DNA from: BOG-938 sp035524315
GTDB lineage: Bacteria; Pseudomonadota; Alphaproteobacteria; Caulobacterales; Caulobacteraceae
Assembly (NCBI GenBank): GCA_035524315.1
Contig: DATKPD010000039.1
Location: 24,053 to 88,052, forward strand
Reading direction: 5' to 3'
DNA length: 64,000 nucleotides
The notes below the pieces were generated by a model. The model saw only the letters and a list, made by a program, of their open reading frames with translations. It ran no database searches and had not been told where the DNA came from. The position numbers and the translations under genes are program-made. Within the stretch, counting starts at the first letter, position 1. Every line of letters starts with the position of its first letter. Below, in pieces: positions 24,445 to 34,130 of this stretch.

Positions 24445-25005
24445 CTAAGCCTCCAGCTCGATGTCCCAATAGAGGTAGTCGAGCCAGCTTTCGTGCAGGT
24501 GGCCCGGCGGGAAGCGGCGGCCGTTTTCCTGCAGGTCGTAGCTGGTGGGCCGGCGCGGGGTGTGAAACGGGTGCATCGCCGCTTCGCGCGGGGTGCGCCC
24601 GCCCTTGACCAGATTACACGGGGCGCAGGCGGTGACGATGTTCTCCCACGTGGTGCGACCGCCGCGCGAGCGCGGGATCAGGTGGTCGAAGGTCAGGTCG
24701 TCGGGCGAGCCGCAGTACTGACAGGTGAAGCTGTCGCGCAGGAACAGGTTGAAACGGGTGAAGGCCGGGGGGCGGTCGAGCGGCACATAGTGCTTGAGCG
24801 ACACCACGCTCGGCAGCTTCATCTCGAACGAGGGCGAGTGGACCATCTGATCGTAGGTGGAGATGACATCCACCCGGTCGAGGAACACGGCCTTGACCAC
24901 TTCCTGCCACGGCCACAGCGACAGGGGGTAGTAGGACAACGGACGGTAGTCCGCGTTCAGCACGAGGGCGGGACAGCCCGACGGCGGGCGCCTAAGGACC
25001 TGCAT
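24445..25005 (-). CDS. HNH endonuclease family protein
   Basis: 186 residues. The HNH core is CQYCGSPDDLTFDHLIPRSR, then GGRTTWENIVTACAPCNLVKG, with two CxxC zinc pairs and the metal-binding His of FDH. The N-terminal part (CPALVLNADYRPLSYYPLSL) is characteristic of a widespread chromosomal HNH group with no known target. It could be a nicking or repair nuclease. It ends at the terminator at 24356-24382. Confidence 0.88.
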   Translation of the reverse strand: MQVLRRPPSGCPALVLNADYRPLSYYPLSLWPWQEVVKAVFLDRVDVISTYDQMVHSPSFEMKLPSVVSLKHYVPLDRPPAFTRFNLFLRDSFTCQYCGSPDDLTFDHLIPRSRGGRTTWENIVTACAPCNLVKGGRTPREAAMHPFHTPRRPTSYDLQENGRRFPPGHLHESWLDYLYWDIELEA

Positions 25006-25211
25006 GGCTCGGCCCTTTGCTGCGGCCCCTCAGGCCACGGAATATGTGAACGACTGGACTGAAGACGGGCCTCCTTCCATACGCTACGGACACGGAACCT
25101 GAGTCCGGAGCCGGAATCAAGGACTTGCCCGTATTTTGAATCATAGGCGAGATTCGAAGACACCTCCATGACGCGTCTTGGAAAAACGGCGCCCCCGACG
25201 AGTATGAGTGC

Positions 25212-26084
25212 ATGACAGGCGGCTTCGTCACCCGTTTCGCCCCCTCGCCGACCGGGCGGCTGCACAAGGGCCACGCCTTTTCGGCGCTCACGGCGTTCGA
25301 GGCGGCGCGGGCGGCGGGCGGACGGTTCCTGCTGCGCATCGAGGACATCGACCGCACGCGGGCGCGGCCGGCGTTCGAGGCGGCGATCCTTGAGGACCTG
25401 GGGTGGCTGGGCGTGACGTGGGCGGCGCCGGTGCGCCGACAGTCGGACCACATGGAGGCTTATCGTCGGGCGCTGGACGACCTGGCGCGGCGCGGCCTGG
25501 TCTATCGCTGCTTCCGCACGCGCCGCGAGCTGCTGGAGGACATCGGCCAGGCGCCGCACGGCGCACAGGCAGCCTGGCGCGGCGGCCCGCTCGTCCCCGC
25601 GGAGGAGGCGCGGCGGCTGGACGCGGGCGAGGGCTTCGCCTGGCGCCTATCGCTGGACGCGGCGCGGGTGTGCCTGGGCGATGAGGCGTGGGCAGCCCTG
25701 TCGTTCGTCGAGGAAGGTTTGGGCCCGCGCGGCGAGCACGGCGTGATCAAGGCCCGGCCCGAACTGGCCGGCGATGTGGTGCTGGCGCGCAAGGACGTGG
25801 GCGTGGCCTATCACCTGGCGGTGGCGGTCGACGATGCGCTGCAGGGCGTCAGCCACGTGATCCGAGGCGAGGACCTGCACGAAGCCGCTCATATCCAGCG
25901 CCTGATCCAGGCCTTGTTGGGTCTGCCGACGCCAGTCTATCGCCACCACCGGCTGCTGGTCGGCCCGGACGGCGAACGCCTGGCCAAGCGCGCCGGGTCG
26001 GAAAGCTTGGTCGACATGCGCGCGCGCGGCGTCACGCCGGCCGATCTCAGACGCGAACTCGGGTTCGCGCCGACCTCAGTCTAG
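25212..26084 (+). CDS. gluQRS: Glutamyl-Q tRNA(Asp) synthetase
   Basis: 290-residue truncated glutamyl-tRNA synthetase that attaches glutamate to queuosine in tRNA-Asp. Marks: TRFAPSPTGRLHKGHAFSAL (HIGH-like HKGH), RIEDIDRTR and the KMSKS-like LAKRAGS. There is no anticodon-binding domain, as expected. The zinc-binding Cys set seen in E. coli GluQRS is reduced to a single Cys in YRCFRTRRE. It is functionally linked to queC-queE-queD at 4-6 kb. The gene overlaps the convergent csp gene by 4 bases. Confidence 0.93.
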   Translation: MTGGFVTRFAPSPTGRLHKGHAFSALTAFEAARAAGGRFLLRIEDIDRTRARPAFEAAILEDLGWLGVTWAAPVRRQSDHMEAYRRALDDLARRGLVYRCFRTRRELLEDIGQAPHGAQAAWRGGPLVPAEEARRLDAGEGFAWRLSLDAARVCLGDEAWAALSFVEEGLGPRGEHGVIKARPELAGDVVLARKDVGVAYHLAVAVDDALQGVSHVIRGEDLHEAAHIQRLIQALLGLPTPVYRHHRLLVGPDGERLAKRAGSESLVDMRARGVTPADLRRELGFAPTSV

Positions 26085-26284
26085 AGCGGCTTGAGGTTGA
26101 CCGCGGCGGTCTTGCCGCGTTCCTTCTGCAGTTCGTAGCTGACGCGCTGGCCCTCATTCAGGCCGCGCAGGCCGGCCTTCTCGACCGCGCTGACATGGAC
26201 GAACACGTCTGCGCCGCCGTCTTCCGGCTGGATGAACCCATAACCTTTGGTCGAGTTGAACCACTTCACGGTTCCGTTGGACAT
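26081..26284 (-). CDS. Cold-shock protein (CspA family)
   Basis: 67-residue nucleic-acid chaperone. RNP1 is KGYGFIQPEDG and RNP2 is DVFVHVSAV, with the opening SNGTVKWFN. The ribosome site GGAGAAGG sits ahead of ATG 26284. Convergent with gluQRS (4-base overlap). The stretch upstream is a long untranslated leader, as is usual for csp genes. Confidence 0.95.
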   Translation of the reverse strand: MSNGTVKWFNSTKGYGFIQPEDGGADVFVHVSAVEKAGLRGLNEGQRVSYELQKERGKTAAVNLKPL

Positions 26285-26592
26285 CTGTCCTTCTCCCTGA
26301 CGCGCCGTTCCAGTTTTTTGGGCCGCCATTTCGACGGTCCCGAAGACAATCTCAATTCTGGAAGGCTAGTCCGGAAAACAGGGTTTGGACCCCTGCGCAG
26401 AAGGATAGCGAAAGCCAAGAACGCCGATTGCGGCAAGTAGAAAACCCCGGACTTCAGTTCTGGTCAACCGAAAAGGGCGTCACGACGCCCGAAGCCGAAG
26501 TGTATGCGGAGCCGGTGCTCAAACGCCATGCAACCCCAAGACTCAAAAGCAGAATTCAGCACTCGGACGGGGCGATCCCGCCCCGTCTTGCT
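26285..26592. other. Gene-free stretch: csp leader region and a hairpin
   Basis: About 300 bases without a convincing gene. It should contain the minus-strand promoter and long 5' leader of the csp gene, and the terminator of tlpA at its right end. The in-frame upstream ATG near 26329 would add a non-family N terminus and is not used. No other motif was recognised. Confidence 0.5.
26566..26587 (-). terminator. Probable terminator hairpin after the tlpA-type gene
   Basis: 9-bp perfect inverted repeat (arm GACGGGGCG, loop ATCC). It lies just downstream of the tlpA stop, with only a weak T-rich stretch after it. Confidence 0.45.
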
Positions 26593-27213
<621 letters not shown>

Positions 27214-28635
27214 ATGACCGACGACGCCTCCGACACAACCGCCCGCGCCGCTCCGGACGCCGGCCAGACCATATGGGGCGGACGCTTCTCGGCCAAGCCC
27301 GCCGAACTGATGCAGGCGATCAACGTCTCGATCGGCTTCGACCAGCGCCTCGCGCCCCAGGACCTCAGGGGCTCGCGCGCCCATGCCGCCATGCTGATCG
27401 CGACGGGCGTGATCTCGCCCGAGGACGGCGCCGACATCCTACGCGGCCTGGAAGCAATCGAGCAGGAAATGGCCGAGGGCGCCTTTCCCTTCCGCGACGA
27501 GTTCGAAGACATCCACATGAACGTGGAGATGCGGCTGAAGGAGCTGATCGGCGAGGCGTCGGGGCGACTGCACACCGCCCGCTCGCGCAACGATCAGGTG
27601 GCGGTGGATTTCCGCCTGTGGGTGCGCGAGGCGTGCGAGCGTTCGGCGGCCCAGCTTCAAGGACTGCAAAAGGCGTTGCTGGCCAAGGCCGAGGCCCACG
27701 CCGACACGATCATGCCCGGCTTCACCCATCTGCAGCCGGCCCAGCCGGTAACCTTCGGCCACCACCTGATGGCCTATGTCGAGATGTTCGGCCGCGACGC
27801 CGGCCGCTTCGCCGACGCCCGCGCACGCATGAACGAGAGCCCGCTGGGCGCCGCCGCCCTGGCCGGATCGCCCTTCCCCATCGACCGGCGCATGACCGCT
27901 GAAGCCCTGGGGTTCGAGCGGCCCACGGCCAATTCGCTCGACAGCGTCTCGGCGCGCGATTTCGCGCTGGAGGCCCTGTCGGCGGCGTCCATCTGCGCGA
28001 CCCACTTGTCGCGCTTGGCCGAAGAGATCGTGCTGTGGGTCACGCCGCAGTTCGGCTTCATCAAGCTATCGGACGCCTTCACCACCGGCTCGTCGATCAT
28101 GCCGCAGAAGCGCAATCCCGACGCGGCGGAGTTGGTGCGCGCCAAGACCGGCCGCATCCTCGGCTCGCTGGTGGCGCTTATGACGGTGATGAAGGGCCTG
28201 CCGCTGGCCTATTCAAAGGACATGCAGGAGGACAAGCCGCCGGTGTTCGAGGCCTTCGACAGCCTGGAGCTGGCTTTGTTGGCCATGACCGGCATGATCC
28301 ACGATCTGGAACCCGACCGCGCGCGCATGGCCGCGGCCGCCGGCGCCGGCTATTCCACCGCAACCGACCTGGCCGACTGGCTGGTGCGCGAACTGAACCT
28401 GCCCTTCCGGCAGGCCCACCACGTCACCGGGGCGGCGGTGAAGCGAGCCGAAACCCTGGGCCTCGATCTGCCGGACTTGCCACTGGCCGAGTTTAAGGCC
28501 ATCGAACCGGGGATCACCGAGGCGGTCTACGCCTTCCTCACGCCCGAGGCCTCGGTCGCCAGCCGCAAAAGCTATGGCGGCGCCGCGCCGGTCCAGGTGC
28601 GCGCGCAGATTCAACGCTGGAAGGAGCGCCTCTGA
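27214..28635 (+). CDS. argH: Argininosuccinate lyase
   Basis: Cleaves argininosuccinate to arginine and fumarate, the last step of arginine synthesis. 473 residues of the fumarase/aspartase superfamily. Motifs: TIWGGRFSAKPAELMQAINV at the N terminus, RSRNDQVAVDFRLW, PGFTHLQPAQPVTFGHHLMA, and the signature GSSIMPQKRNPDAAELVR. The start abuts the tlpA start. lptM follows with a 1-base overlap and then lysA, an order common in alphaproteobacteria. Confidence 0.97.
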   Translation: MTDDASDTTARAAPDAGQTIWGGRFSAKPAELMQAINVSIGFDQRLAPQDLRGSRAHAAMLIATGVISPEDGADILRGLEAIEQEMAEGAFPFRDEFEDIHMNVEMRLKELIGEASGRLHTARSRNDQVAVDFRLWVREACERSAAQLQGLQKALLAKAEAHADTIMPGFTHLQPAQPVTFGHHLMAYVEMFGRDAGRFADARARMNESPLGAAALAGSPFPIDRRMTAEALGFERPTANSLDSVSARDFALEALSAASICATHLSRLAEEIVLWVTPQFGFIKLSDAFTTGSSIMPQKRNPDAAELVRAKTGRILGSLVALMTVMKGLPLAYSKDMQEDKPPVFEAFDSLELALLAMTGMIHDLEPDRARMAAAAGAGYSTATDLADWLVRELNLPFRQAHHVTGAAVKRAETLGLDLPDLPLAEFKAIEPGITEAVYAFLTPEASVASRKSYGGAAPVQVRAQIQRWKERL

Positions 28636-29003
28636 TGCCCGCATCCGCCCTCGACACCACCGGCAAGCTGACCTTGTGCGCCGCGCTGCTCGGCGCCCTT
28701 GCGCTCAGCGCCTGCGGCAAGGTCGGCTCGCTCGACCGCCCTGCGCCGCTGTTCGGGCGCAAGGACAAGGCCGAGTACGCGGCCGAAAAGAAGCGCGAGC
28801 AGATGCAGGCCCGCGCCAACCGCGCCGGCGACAAGGGCGGCGATCCCGCCCCGCCCGCCCCCGACTACGGTCAGGGCGACCCGACGCTCGATCCCGCGCG
28901 CGCCGCGCCGACGCCCGGCGCGGCCAGCAATCCCTTCAGCAATCCCAACTCGGGCGGCTTGATGCAGGATCCTGTGGCCAATCCGAACGCGCTGCCCCGA
29001 TGA
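28635..29003 (+). CDS. lptM: LptM-like lipoprotein
   Basis: 122 residues. Lipobox LSAC at residue ~29, directly followed by GKVGSLDRPAP, which fits the CGxxGxL...P pattern of LptM (YifL). LptM helps the LptD outer-membrane lipopolysaccharide translocon mature. The remainder is charged and proline-rich, longer than E. coli LptM. It overlaps the argH stop by one base (TGATG) and lies upstream of lysA, a typical place for this gene. Confidence 0.8.
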   Translation: MPASALDTTGKLTLCAALLGALALSACGKVGSLDRPAPLFGRKDKAEYAAEKKREQMQARANRAGDKGGDPAPPAPDYGQGDPTLDPARAAPTPGAASNPFSNPNSGGLMQDPVANPNALPR

Positions 29004-29057
29004 CGATAGGCGCGATGACGTTTCGCCGAGCGGCCCTGACACGATGAACCTGACGCG

Positions 29058-30323
29058 ATGAATCTGTTCGAGGTTCGCGGCGGCGAGCTCTATTGCGAAG
29101 ACGTGCCCCTGGCGCGCATCGCCGAGGCGGTGGGCACGCCGGTCTATGTCTATTCGGCCGGCACCCTGGAGCGGCACTACACCGTGTTCCAGAACGCCTT
29201 CGCCGACCGGCGGGCGCTGGTGGCCTTCGCGGTCAAGGCTAACTCCAATCTGTCGGTGCTGCGCACCCTGGCCAAGCTGGGCGCCGGGGCGGACACGGTG
29301 TCGGAGGGCGAGATCCGCCGCGCCCTGGCGGCCGGCGTGCCGCCCGAACGCATCGTCTTTTCCGGCGTCGGCAAGACCGCGCGCGAACTGGCCTTCGCCA
29401 TTCAGGTCGGGGTGTCGGAAATCAATGTCGAGTCCGAGCCAGAGCTGGACCGCCTGGCCGAGATCGCCACGGATATGGGCGCGCGGCCCGCGATCACCAT
29501 CCGCGTCAATCCCGACATCGCCGCGGGCGGACACGCCAAGATCGCCACGGGCAAGAGCGACAACAAGTTCGGCGTGTCGTTCTCCGAGGCCCAGCGGCTC
29601 TACGCCAAGGCCCACGCCTCCCCTTCGCTCGATCCCATCGGCGTGTCCTGCCACATCGGCAGCCAGATCACCGACCTGGCCCCCATGCGCGCGGCCTTCG
29701 CCAAGATGCGCGGCCTGGTGCAGACCCTGCGCGAGAGCGGCCTTGCGGTCGAACGGTTGGACCTGGGCGGAGGCCTCGGCGCGCCCTATTTCGACCAACC
29801 CGATCCGCCCTCGCCGGCCGAATTCGCCAAGGCGGTGGCCGAGGCCCTGGACGGACTGGACGTCGACCTGGTGTTCGAGCCGGGGCGGGTGATCGCCGCC
29901 AACGCGGGGGTGCTGCTGGCCAGCGTGATCCACATCCATGAGCGGCCCGAAGGCAAGCGCTTCCTGGTGGTTGACGCGGCGATGAACGATCTGATGCGGC
30001 CGGCGATGTACGACGCCTTTCACGACCTGCGGCCCGTGAAAACGCCGCGCGCGGGCGCCAACCTGTCAGCGATGGATGTGGTCGGCCCGGTGTGCGAGAC
30101 CGGCGACACCTTCAGCCGCGACCGGCTCCTGCCGCCGCTGGCGCCGGGCGCTCTGGTGGCGTTCATGACCGCCGGCGCCTACGGCGCGACCATGTCGAGC
30201 GAATATAACAGCCGGCCGCTCGTGCCAGAGGTGCTGGTCAAGGGCGCGGACTTCGCGGTCACGCGCCCGCGTCCCTCCTATGAGGAGATGCTGGCGCGCG
30301 AACCGCTGGCGCCCTGGCTTTAA
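29058..30323 (+). CDS. lysA: Diaminopimelate decarboxylase
   Basis: PLP enzyme making lysine from meso-diaminopimelate. 421 residues, fold-type III. FAVKANSNLSVLRTLAKLG carries the PLP Lys, with GVSCHIGSQITDL, LDLGGGLG, FEPGRVIAANAGVLL and PVCETGD following. The end MTAGAYGATMSSEYNSRP is diagnostic for LysA. Last gene of the argH-lptM-lysA run. Confidence 0.97.
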   Translation: MNLFEVRGGELYCEDVPLARIAEAVGTPVYVYSAGTLERHYTVFQNAFADRRALVAFAVKANSNLSVLRTLAKLGAGADTVSEGEIRRALAAGVPPERIVFSGVGKTARELAFAIQVGVSEINVESEPELDRLAEIATDMGARPAITIRVNPDIAAGGHAKIATGKSDNKFGVSFSEAQRLYAKAHASPSLDPIGVSCHIGSQITDLAPMRAAFAKMRGLVQTLRESGLAVERLDLGGGLGAPYFDQPDPPSPAEFAKAVAEALDGLDVDLVFEPGRVIAANAGVLLASVIHIHERPEGKRFLVVDAAMNDLMRPAMYDAFHDLRPVKTPRAGANLSAMDVVGPVCETGDTFSRDRLLPPLAPGALVAFMTAGAYGATMSSEYNSRPLVPEVLVKGADFAVTRPRPSYEEMLAREPLAPWL

Positions 30324-30344
30324 GCCGCCAGGGCTGATCAGAGC

Positions 30345-30878
30345 TTAGTGCGCGGTCGGGCGAGCCGCCTGGGGCTTGGCCGGCTTGCGCACGCGCGGAG
30401 CGCGGCGGGCGACACTGGCGGCTTCACGCGCGGTCACCGCCTCGTGGCTTTGATCCAGGGCGCGGGTGTCGGCCTCGCGGCGGGCGCGCAGGATCATGCC
30501 CAGGGTCATGGCGACGCCGATGGTCAGGCCGATGCCGGCGGCCACCGCGACCACCGACAGCGGGCTGCGCCCGGCCAGGGCCGTGAGGTCGGCGTAGGAC
30601 TCCTCGGCCTTTTCCGCCGCCGCCTTGCGGGCGCGGTCGCCAACCACCTTGGCCTGCTGGCGGCCTTGTTCGGCCAGAACGGCGGCGCGGTGCGCATTGG
30701 CCTTGATCAGGCTTTCGCCCTCTTCGGCCAGCTGGGCGGCGGCGCCGCGGATCAGATCGACCGCCTCGTCCAGCTTGTGACGCAGGTAGTCGGAGCTTTC
30801 GTCCACCAGGTCGGTGACGCGGGCGGGCGCCCGGTCCAGTTCGCGGCGGGCGGTCTTCTCAAAGCGGACGAGGTTCAT
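30345..30878 (-). CDS. ElaB/YqjD-like membrane-anchored protein
   Basis: 177 residues. A long helical region (~15-105) is rich in Ala, Glu and Lys. A single hydrophobic segment then follows (SVVAVAAGIGLTIGVAMTLG, ~115-135), and a short basic Pro/Ala-rich tail. This is the layout of DUF883/ElaB proteins, some of which bind ribosomes at the membrane in E. coli; the match is by layout only. ATG 30878 has a GAAGG site upstream; ATG 30905 is an alternative start. Convergent with lysA. Confidence 0.7.
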   Translation of the reverse strand: MNLVRFEKTARRELDRAPARVTDLVDESSDYLRHKLDEAVDLIRGAAAQLAEEGESLIKANAHRAAVLAEQGRQQAKVVGDRARKAAAEKAEESYADLTALAGRSPLSVVAVAAGIGLTIGVAMTLGMILRARREADTRALDQSHEAVTAREAASVARRAPRVRKPAKPQAARPTAH

Positions 30879-30962
30879 GGCTTTGCCTTCGGCGAAATTT
30901 GTCATCGCCAAGACAACCCCTAAGTCCTGCCCCGCGTTCCGCGAAGCTTGCCGATCACGCGC

Positions 30963-31499
30963 TTAGTCGAGCGCCCCGATGTAGGGCAGGCCACGCCAGT
31001 CGCCGGCGGCGTCCATCCCGTAGCCGACCAGGAAACGCGCCGGAGCCTCCCAGCCGACGAAATGCGGCTTGAGCGCCCGGGGCTCGGGCCACGGCTTGCT
31101 GGCGAACACGGCGTAGAACACCTCGCGCGCGCCATGCTCCATCACGATGCGGCCGCCCTCGCTCAGCGACAGGCCGGAATCGAACACGTCGTCGATCAGC
31201 AGCACCTTGCGCCCTTCGACCGGGCGCTGCAGGCCCGCGCGCACCTCGCACCGACCGCTCGACACGCGATGCTCGCCGTAGGAGGTCAGCCAGAGGGCGT
31301 CGAACGGCAGATGCTTGCCCCGGCGCGCCAGGGCCCGCGTCAGATCGGCCGCGAACCAAAGGCCGCCGGTCAGCAGGCACACGGCCACGGTGTCGGATTC
31401 GACCAACGGCTCGATGTCAGCGGCCATCCGTTCGATCCGCGCGGCAATGTCCTCAGCGCTGAGCAGGACTTCGGGGTCGGCGAGCAAGCTGGGTTTCAT
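30963..31499 (-). CDS. hpt: Hypoxanthine phosphoribosyltransferase-like protein
   Basis: 178 residues of the type I phosphoribosyltransferase fold. The PRPP-binding loop is VLLIDDVFDSGLSLSEGG. An upstream PPi loop is CLLTGGLWFAADL, and the C-terminal FVGWEAPARFLVGYGMD is where HPRTs place the purine-contacting residues. It salvages hypoxanthine and/or guanine to nucleotides. Its start lies 2 bases from the end of the zinc-ribbon gene upstream. Confidence 0.88.
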   Translation of the reverse strand: MKPSLLADPEVLLSAEDIAARIERMAADIEPLVESDTVAVCLLTGGLWFAADLTRALARRGKHLPFDALWLTSYGEHRVSSGRCEVRAGLQRPVEGRKVLLIDDVFDSGLSLSEGGRIVMEHGAREVFYAVFASKPWPEPRALKPHFVGWEAPARFLVGYGMDAAGDWRGLPYIGALD

Positions 31500-31500
31500 G

Positions 31501-32418
31501 TCATTCGACTGAGGCGTGGGGCGACAGGGCGTAGGGCGATCCGGCCGGCAGGGGCCGGGCCTCCGGGGCGGCGCTGAGCATGGCCGGGGACGGCGGCTTG
31601 CCAGGCGAGGTCGGCGGCGCGCCGGCCGTCGGTCCTGGCGCGGGCGCGGCGTTGGCGGCCGGCGGCGGGCCGACCAGGGGCCCGCGCAGCTTGGGCGGCG
31701 GAGTCGGATGGGCGGGAACCGCGTCGAGGGCGAAGGTCACTTCGACGTCGCTGGCGGTCTGGGGCGGGTTGACCAGGGCCACGGCGAAGCGGCGCGTGTC
31801 GCCCGGCTGGATCGGATCGGGCGCGGGCGCGTCGGCAAGTTGGCGCGCCACGGAGCGTCCGTCCTTGGACAGCAGGCTGACCCTGAGCGGCGGGGCGCTG
31901 ACCGAGCGGTCGGCGACGTTGCGCACCACGCCCGACACCATCACCGCCGGATGCCCGCCAGCGGCGCCAGGCGCGGCTTTGACCTGCTCGATGATCAGGC
32001 CGGTGGGATTCACCGCCAGGCCGACCGCGGCATAGGCGCTGGCGGTCTTGGGCCACAGGCGCACCACGCTTACGCGGAACACCGCCGCCAGGGCGAACAT
32101 CAGCACCAGCGCCGTCGCCAGCCCGGCCCAGATGGCGCCCGTAGCCGCGGCTTCGCGCACCTTACGCTGTTCCAGCGCGCGCGCGCGGAAGGTTTGCGAC
32201 AGGCGGTCGGCGGGCAGGCCCGCGAGGGTGTCGCTGTCGATGCGCAGCGGCGGTTCAGGCTCGGGCGGCGACTCTTGCAGGGCCAGCGGCTCCTCGGCCG
32301 CCGGCTCCGCGCGCCAAGTCGATGCGCAGCTTGTGCATTTGACCGTTCGCCCGGTCCGCCCAACCTGCTCATCGGGCAGGAAATAGCGGGTGGCGCAGTT
32401 GGGACAGGTCAGTATCAT
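31501..32418 (-). CDS. Zinc-ribbon (MJ0042 type) membrane protein with DUF3426-like region
   Basis: 305 residues. The N-terminal zinc ribbon is LTCPNCATRYFLPDEQVG...VKCTSCASTW (two CxxC pairs, residues 4-33). A charged linker leads to one membrane helix at ~95-115 (GLATALVLMFALAAVFRV). An extracytoplasmic domain (~125-240) resembles DUF3426 (VSGVVRNVADR, LRVSLLSKDGR, QPGDTRRFAV). The end is proline-rich and disordered. Function unknown. Divergent from ftsE. Confidence 0.8.
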   Translation of the reverse strand: MILTCPNCATRYFLPDEQVGRTGRTVKCTSCASTWRAEPAAEEPLALQESPPEPEPPLRIDSDTLAGLPADRLSQTFRARALEQRKVREAAATGAIWAGLATALVLMFALAAVFRVSVVRLWPKTASAYAAVGLAVNPTGLIIEQVKAAPGAAGGHPAVMVSGVVRNVADRSVSAPPLRVSLLSKDGRSVARQLADAPAPDPIQPGDTRRFAVALVNPPQTASDVEVTFALDAVPAHPTPPPKLRGPLVGPPPAANAAPAPGPTAGAPPTSPGKPPSPAMLSAAPEARPLPAGSPYALSPHASVE

Positions 32419-32474
32419 GGCCCGCGAATCGGTCGCTCCAGCTACTCCTTTGGACGTCGCCGATTTCCGCCTCC

Positions 32475-33221
32475 ATGTCCAGAAACGCGCTCCAGTTCCC
32501 TGATTCCGCCGAGGGCGCCGACGCCGAGACGGCGTCCGGCGTCGCGCCGCCGCCCATATTGCGCCTGACCGGCGTGGGCATGCGCTACGGTCGCGCGCCC
32601 GAAACCCTGAGCGACATCTCCCTCACCCTGGCCGCCGGCTCGTTCCATTTCCTGACCGGGCCCTCCGGGGCGGGCAAAAGCTCGCTGCTTAAGCTGATCT
32701 ACATGGCCGAGCGGCCCTCGCGCGGGCTGATCAACCTGTTCGGCCAGGACCTGTCGACCGCGCCGCGCAAGGCGCTGCCCAAGCTGCGCCAGCGCATCGG
32801 CGTGGTGTTCCAGGAGTTTCGCCTGCTCGATCACCTGAGCGCGTTCGACAATGTCGCCCTGCCGCTGCGGATCGCCGGGCGCAAGCCCCAGGACTACCGG
32901 CTGGACGTGGCCGAGTTGATGGGGTGGGTCGGGCTCGGCGCCAAGCTGCACGCCATGCCGGCGACCTTGTCCGGCGGGGAAAAGCAGCGCCTAGCCATCG
33001 CGCGGGCCGTGGTCGCCCGGCCCGACCTGATCATCGCCGACGAGCCGACCGGCAACGTCGACCACGCCCTGAGCCTGCGCATCCTCAAGCTGTTCGTCGA
33101 GCTCAACCGGTTGGGCGCCACGGTGCTGATCGCCAGCCACGACGAGGACCTGGTGGCGCGATCGGGCATGCCGGTGCTGACCTTGGATCATGGCCGGCTG
33201 GTCGGAGGGGACGCCCCATGA
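32475..33221 (+). CDS. ftsE: Cell-division ABC ATPase FtsE
   Basis: 248 residues, ATP-binding half of the FtsEX complex that controls cell-wall hydrolases at the septum. Walker A GPSGAGKSS, Q-loop VVFQEFRLLDHLSAFDNVAL (FtsE style), signature LSGGEKQRLAIARAV and Walker B LIIADEPTGNVD. The first ~30 residues are an extra acidic/Ala-rich extension. The stop overlaps the ftsX ATG (ATGA). Confidence 0.93.
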   Translation: MSRNALQFPDSAEGADAETASGVAPPPILRLTGVGMRYGRAPETLSDISLTLAAGSFHFLTGPSGAGKSSLLKLIYMAERPSRGLINLFGQDLSTAPRKALPKLRQRIGVVFQEFRLLDHLSAFDNVALPLRIAGRKPQDYRLDVAELMGWVGLGAKLHAMPATLSGGEKQRLAIARAVVARPDLIIADEPTGNVDHALSLRILKLFVELNRLGATVLIASHDEDLVARSGMPVLTLDHGRLVGGDAP

Positions 33222-34117
33222 CCGACCAGACCGCCGCCTTCCTGCGCCACTGGCGCCCGGGCCCGCTGCTGCCGGCGCGCGACGCCCGCGACGGGGCCCT
33301 GGCCTTCGTCATCGCGGTGCTGTGCTTCTTCGCCTGCCTGACCGCCCTGGCCGCCATGGCCGGCGACCGGGCCGCGCGCGGCTGGACCGCCCAGTTGCAG
33401 GACTCCGCCACCGTACTGGTGCGGCCGACCGGCGGCGAAACGGCCGACGCCGCCGCGGCGCGCGCGGCCGAGGCCCTGGCCGGGGTCAAGGGCGTGGGCG
33501 AGGTTCAGGCTCTGGGACGCGACAAGGCCGTGGCGCTGCTGCAGCCCTGGATCGGCAAGGACGCCCTGCCCGAGGACCTGCCCATACCCCGCTTGGTCGC
33601 GGTCGATCTGGACAAAGCCCATCCCGCCTCGGCCGCCGACCTTGAGCACGCCCTTCAGGCCCAGGGCGTGGACGCCACGGTCGACGACCACAGCCTGTGG
33701 ATCGGCGACATTCTCAAGGCCGGGGCCCTGACCCGGCTGGCGGCGCTGGGCCTGTTCGCCCTGACGGCCGCGGCCGCCGCCGCAGTGATCGCCTTCGCCG
33801 CCCGCGCCGCCCTGGCCGCGCGGCTGCAGATCGTGGAGGTGCTGCACGTGTCGGGCGCCGACGACGGGTTCATCGCCGGCCTTATCCAGCGCCGCTTCGC
33901 CCTTTTGGCCGCGGCGGCGGGCTTGTTTGCCGCGGCGGCGGCGGCGATGATTGGCGCGATCGCCCGCGCGCTCGGCGGCGACGGCGGCCTGACGCCGATC
34001 CTGCCGGTCGCCTGGACCGATCTTCTGGTGCTGCCGATCTGCCCCTTGGCGGCCGCCGTGATCGCCGGGGCGACGGCGCGGGCGGCGGCGATACGATTGC
34101 TGAAGGAGTTGGGTTAG
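33218..34117 (+). CDS. ftsX: Cell-division permease-like protein FtsX
   Basis: 299 residues. The first helix is LAFVIAVLCFFACLTALAAM, followed by an extracytoplasmic domain (~50-165) with QLQDSATVLVRPTGG and three more helices in the C-terminal half. This is the FtsX arrangement of a four-helix membrane protein with a periplasmic loop that contacts hydrolase activators. Coupled to ftsE by overlap. A YdcF-type gene and plsC follow on the same strand. Confidence 0.9.
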   Translation: MTDQTAAFLRHWRPGPLLPARDARDGALAFVIAVLCFFACLTALAAMAGDRAARGWTAQLQDSATVLVRPTGGETADAAAARAAEALAGVKGVGEVQALGRDKAVALLQPWIGKDALPEDLPIPRLVAVDLDKAHPASAADLEHALQAQGVDATVDDHSLWIGDILKAGALTRLAALGLFALTAAAAAAVIAFAARAALAARLQIVEVLHVSGADDGFIAGLIQRRFALLAAAAGLFAAAAAAMIGAIARALGGDGGLTPILPVAWTDLLVLPICPLAAAVIAGATARAAAIRLLKELG

Positions 34118-34130
34118 GCATGGGTGCGGC

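Noticed and set aside
26285..26329. N-terminal extension of the cold-shock protein from an upstream ATG
   Set aside because: The extra 15 residues are not family-like, and a strong ribosome site stands before the later ATG at 26284.
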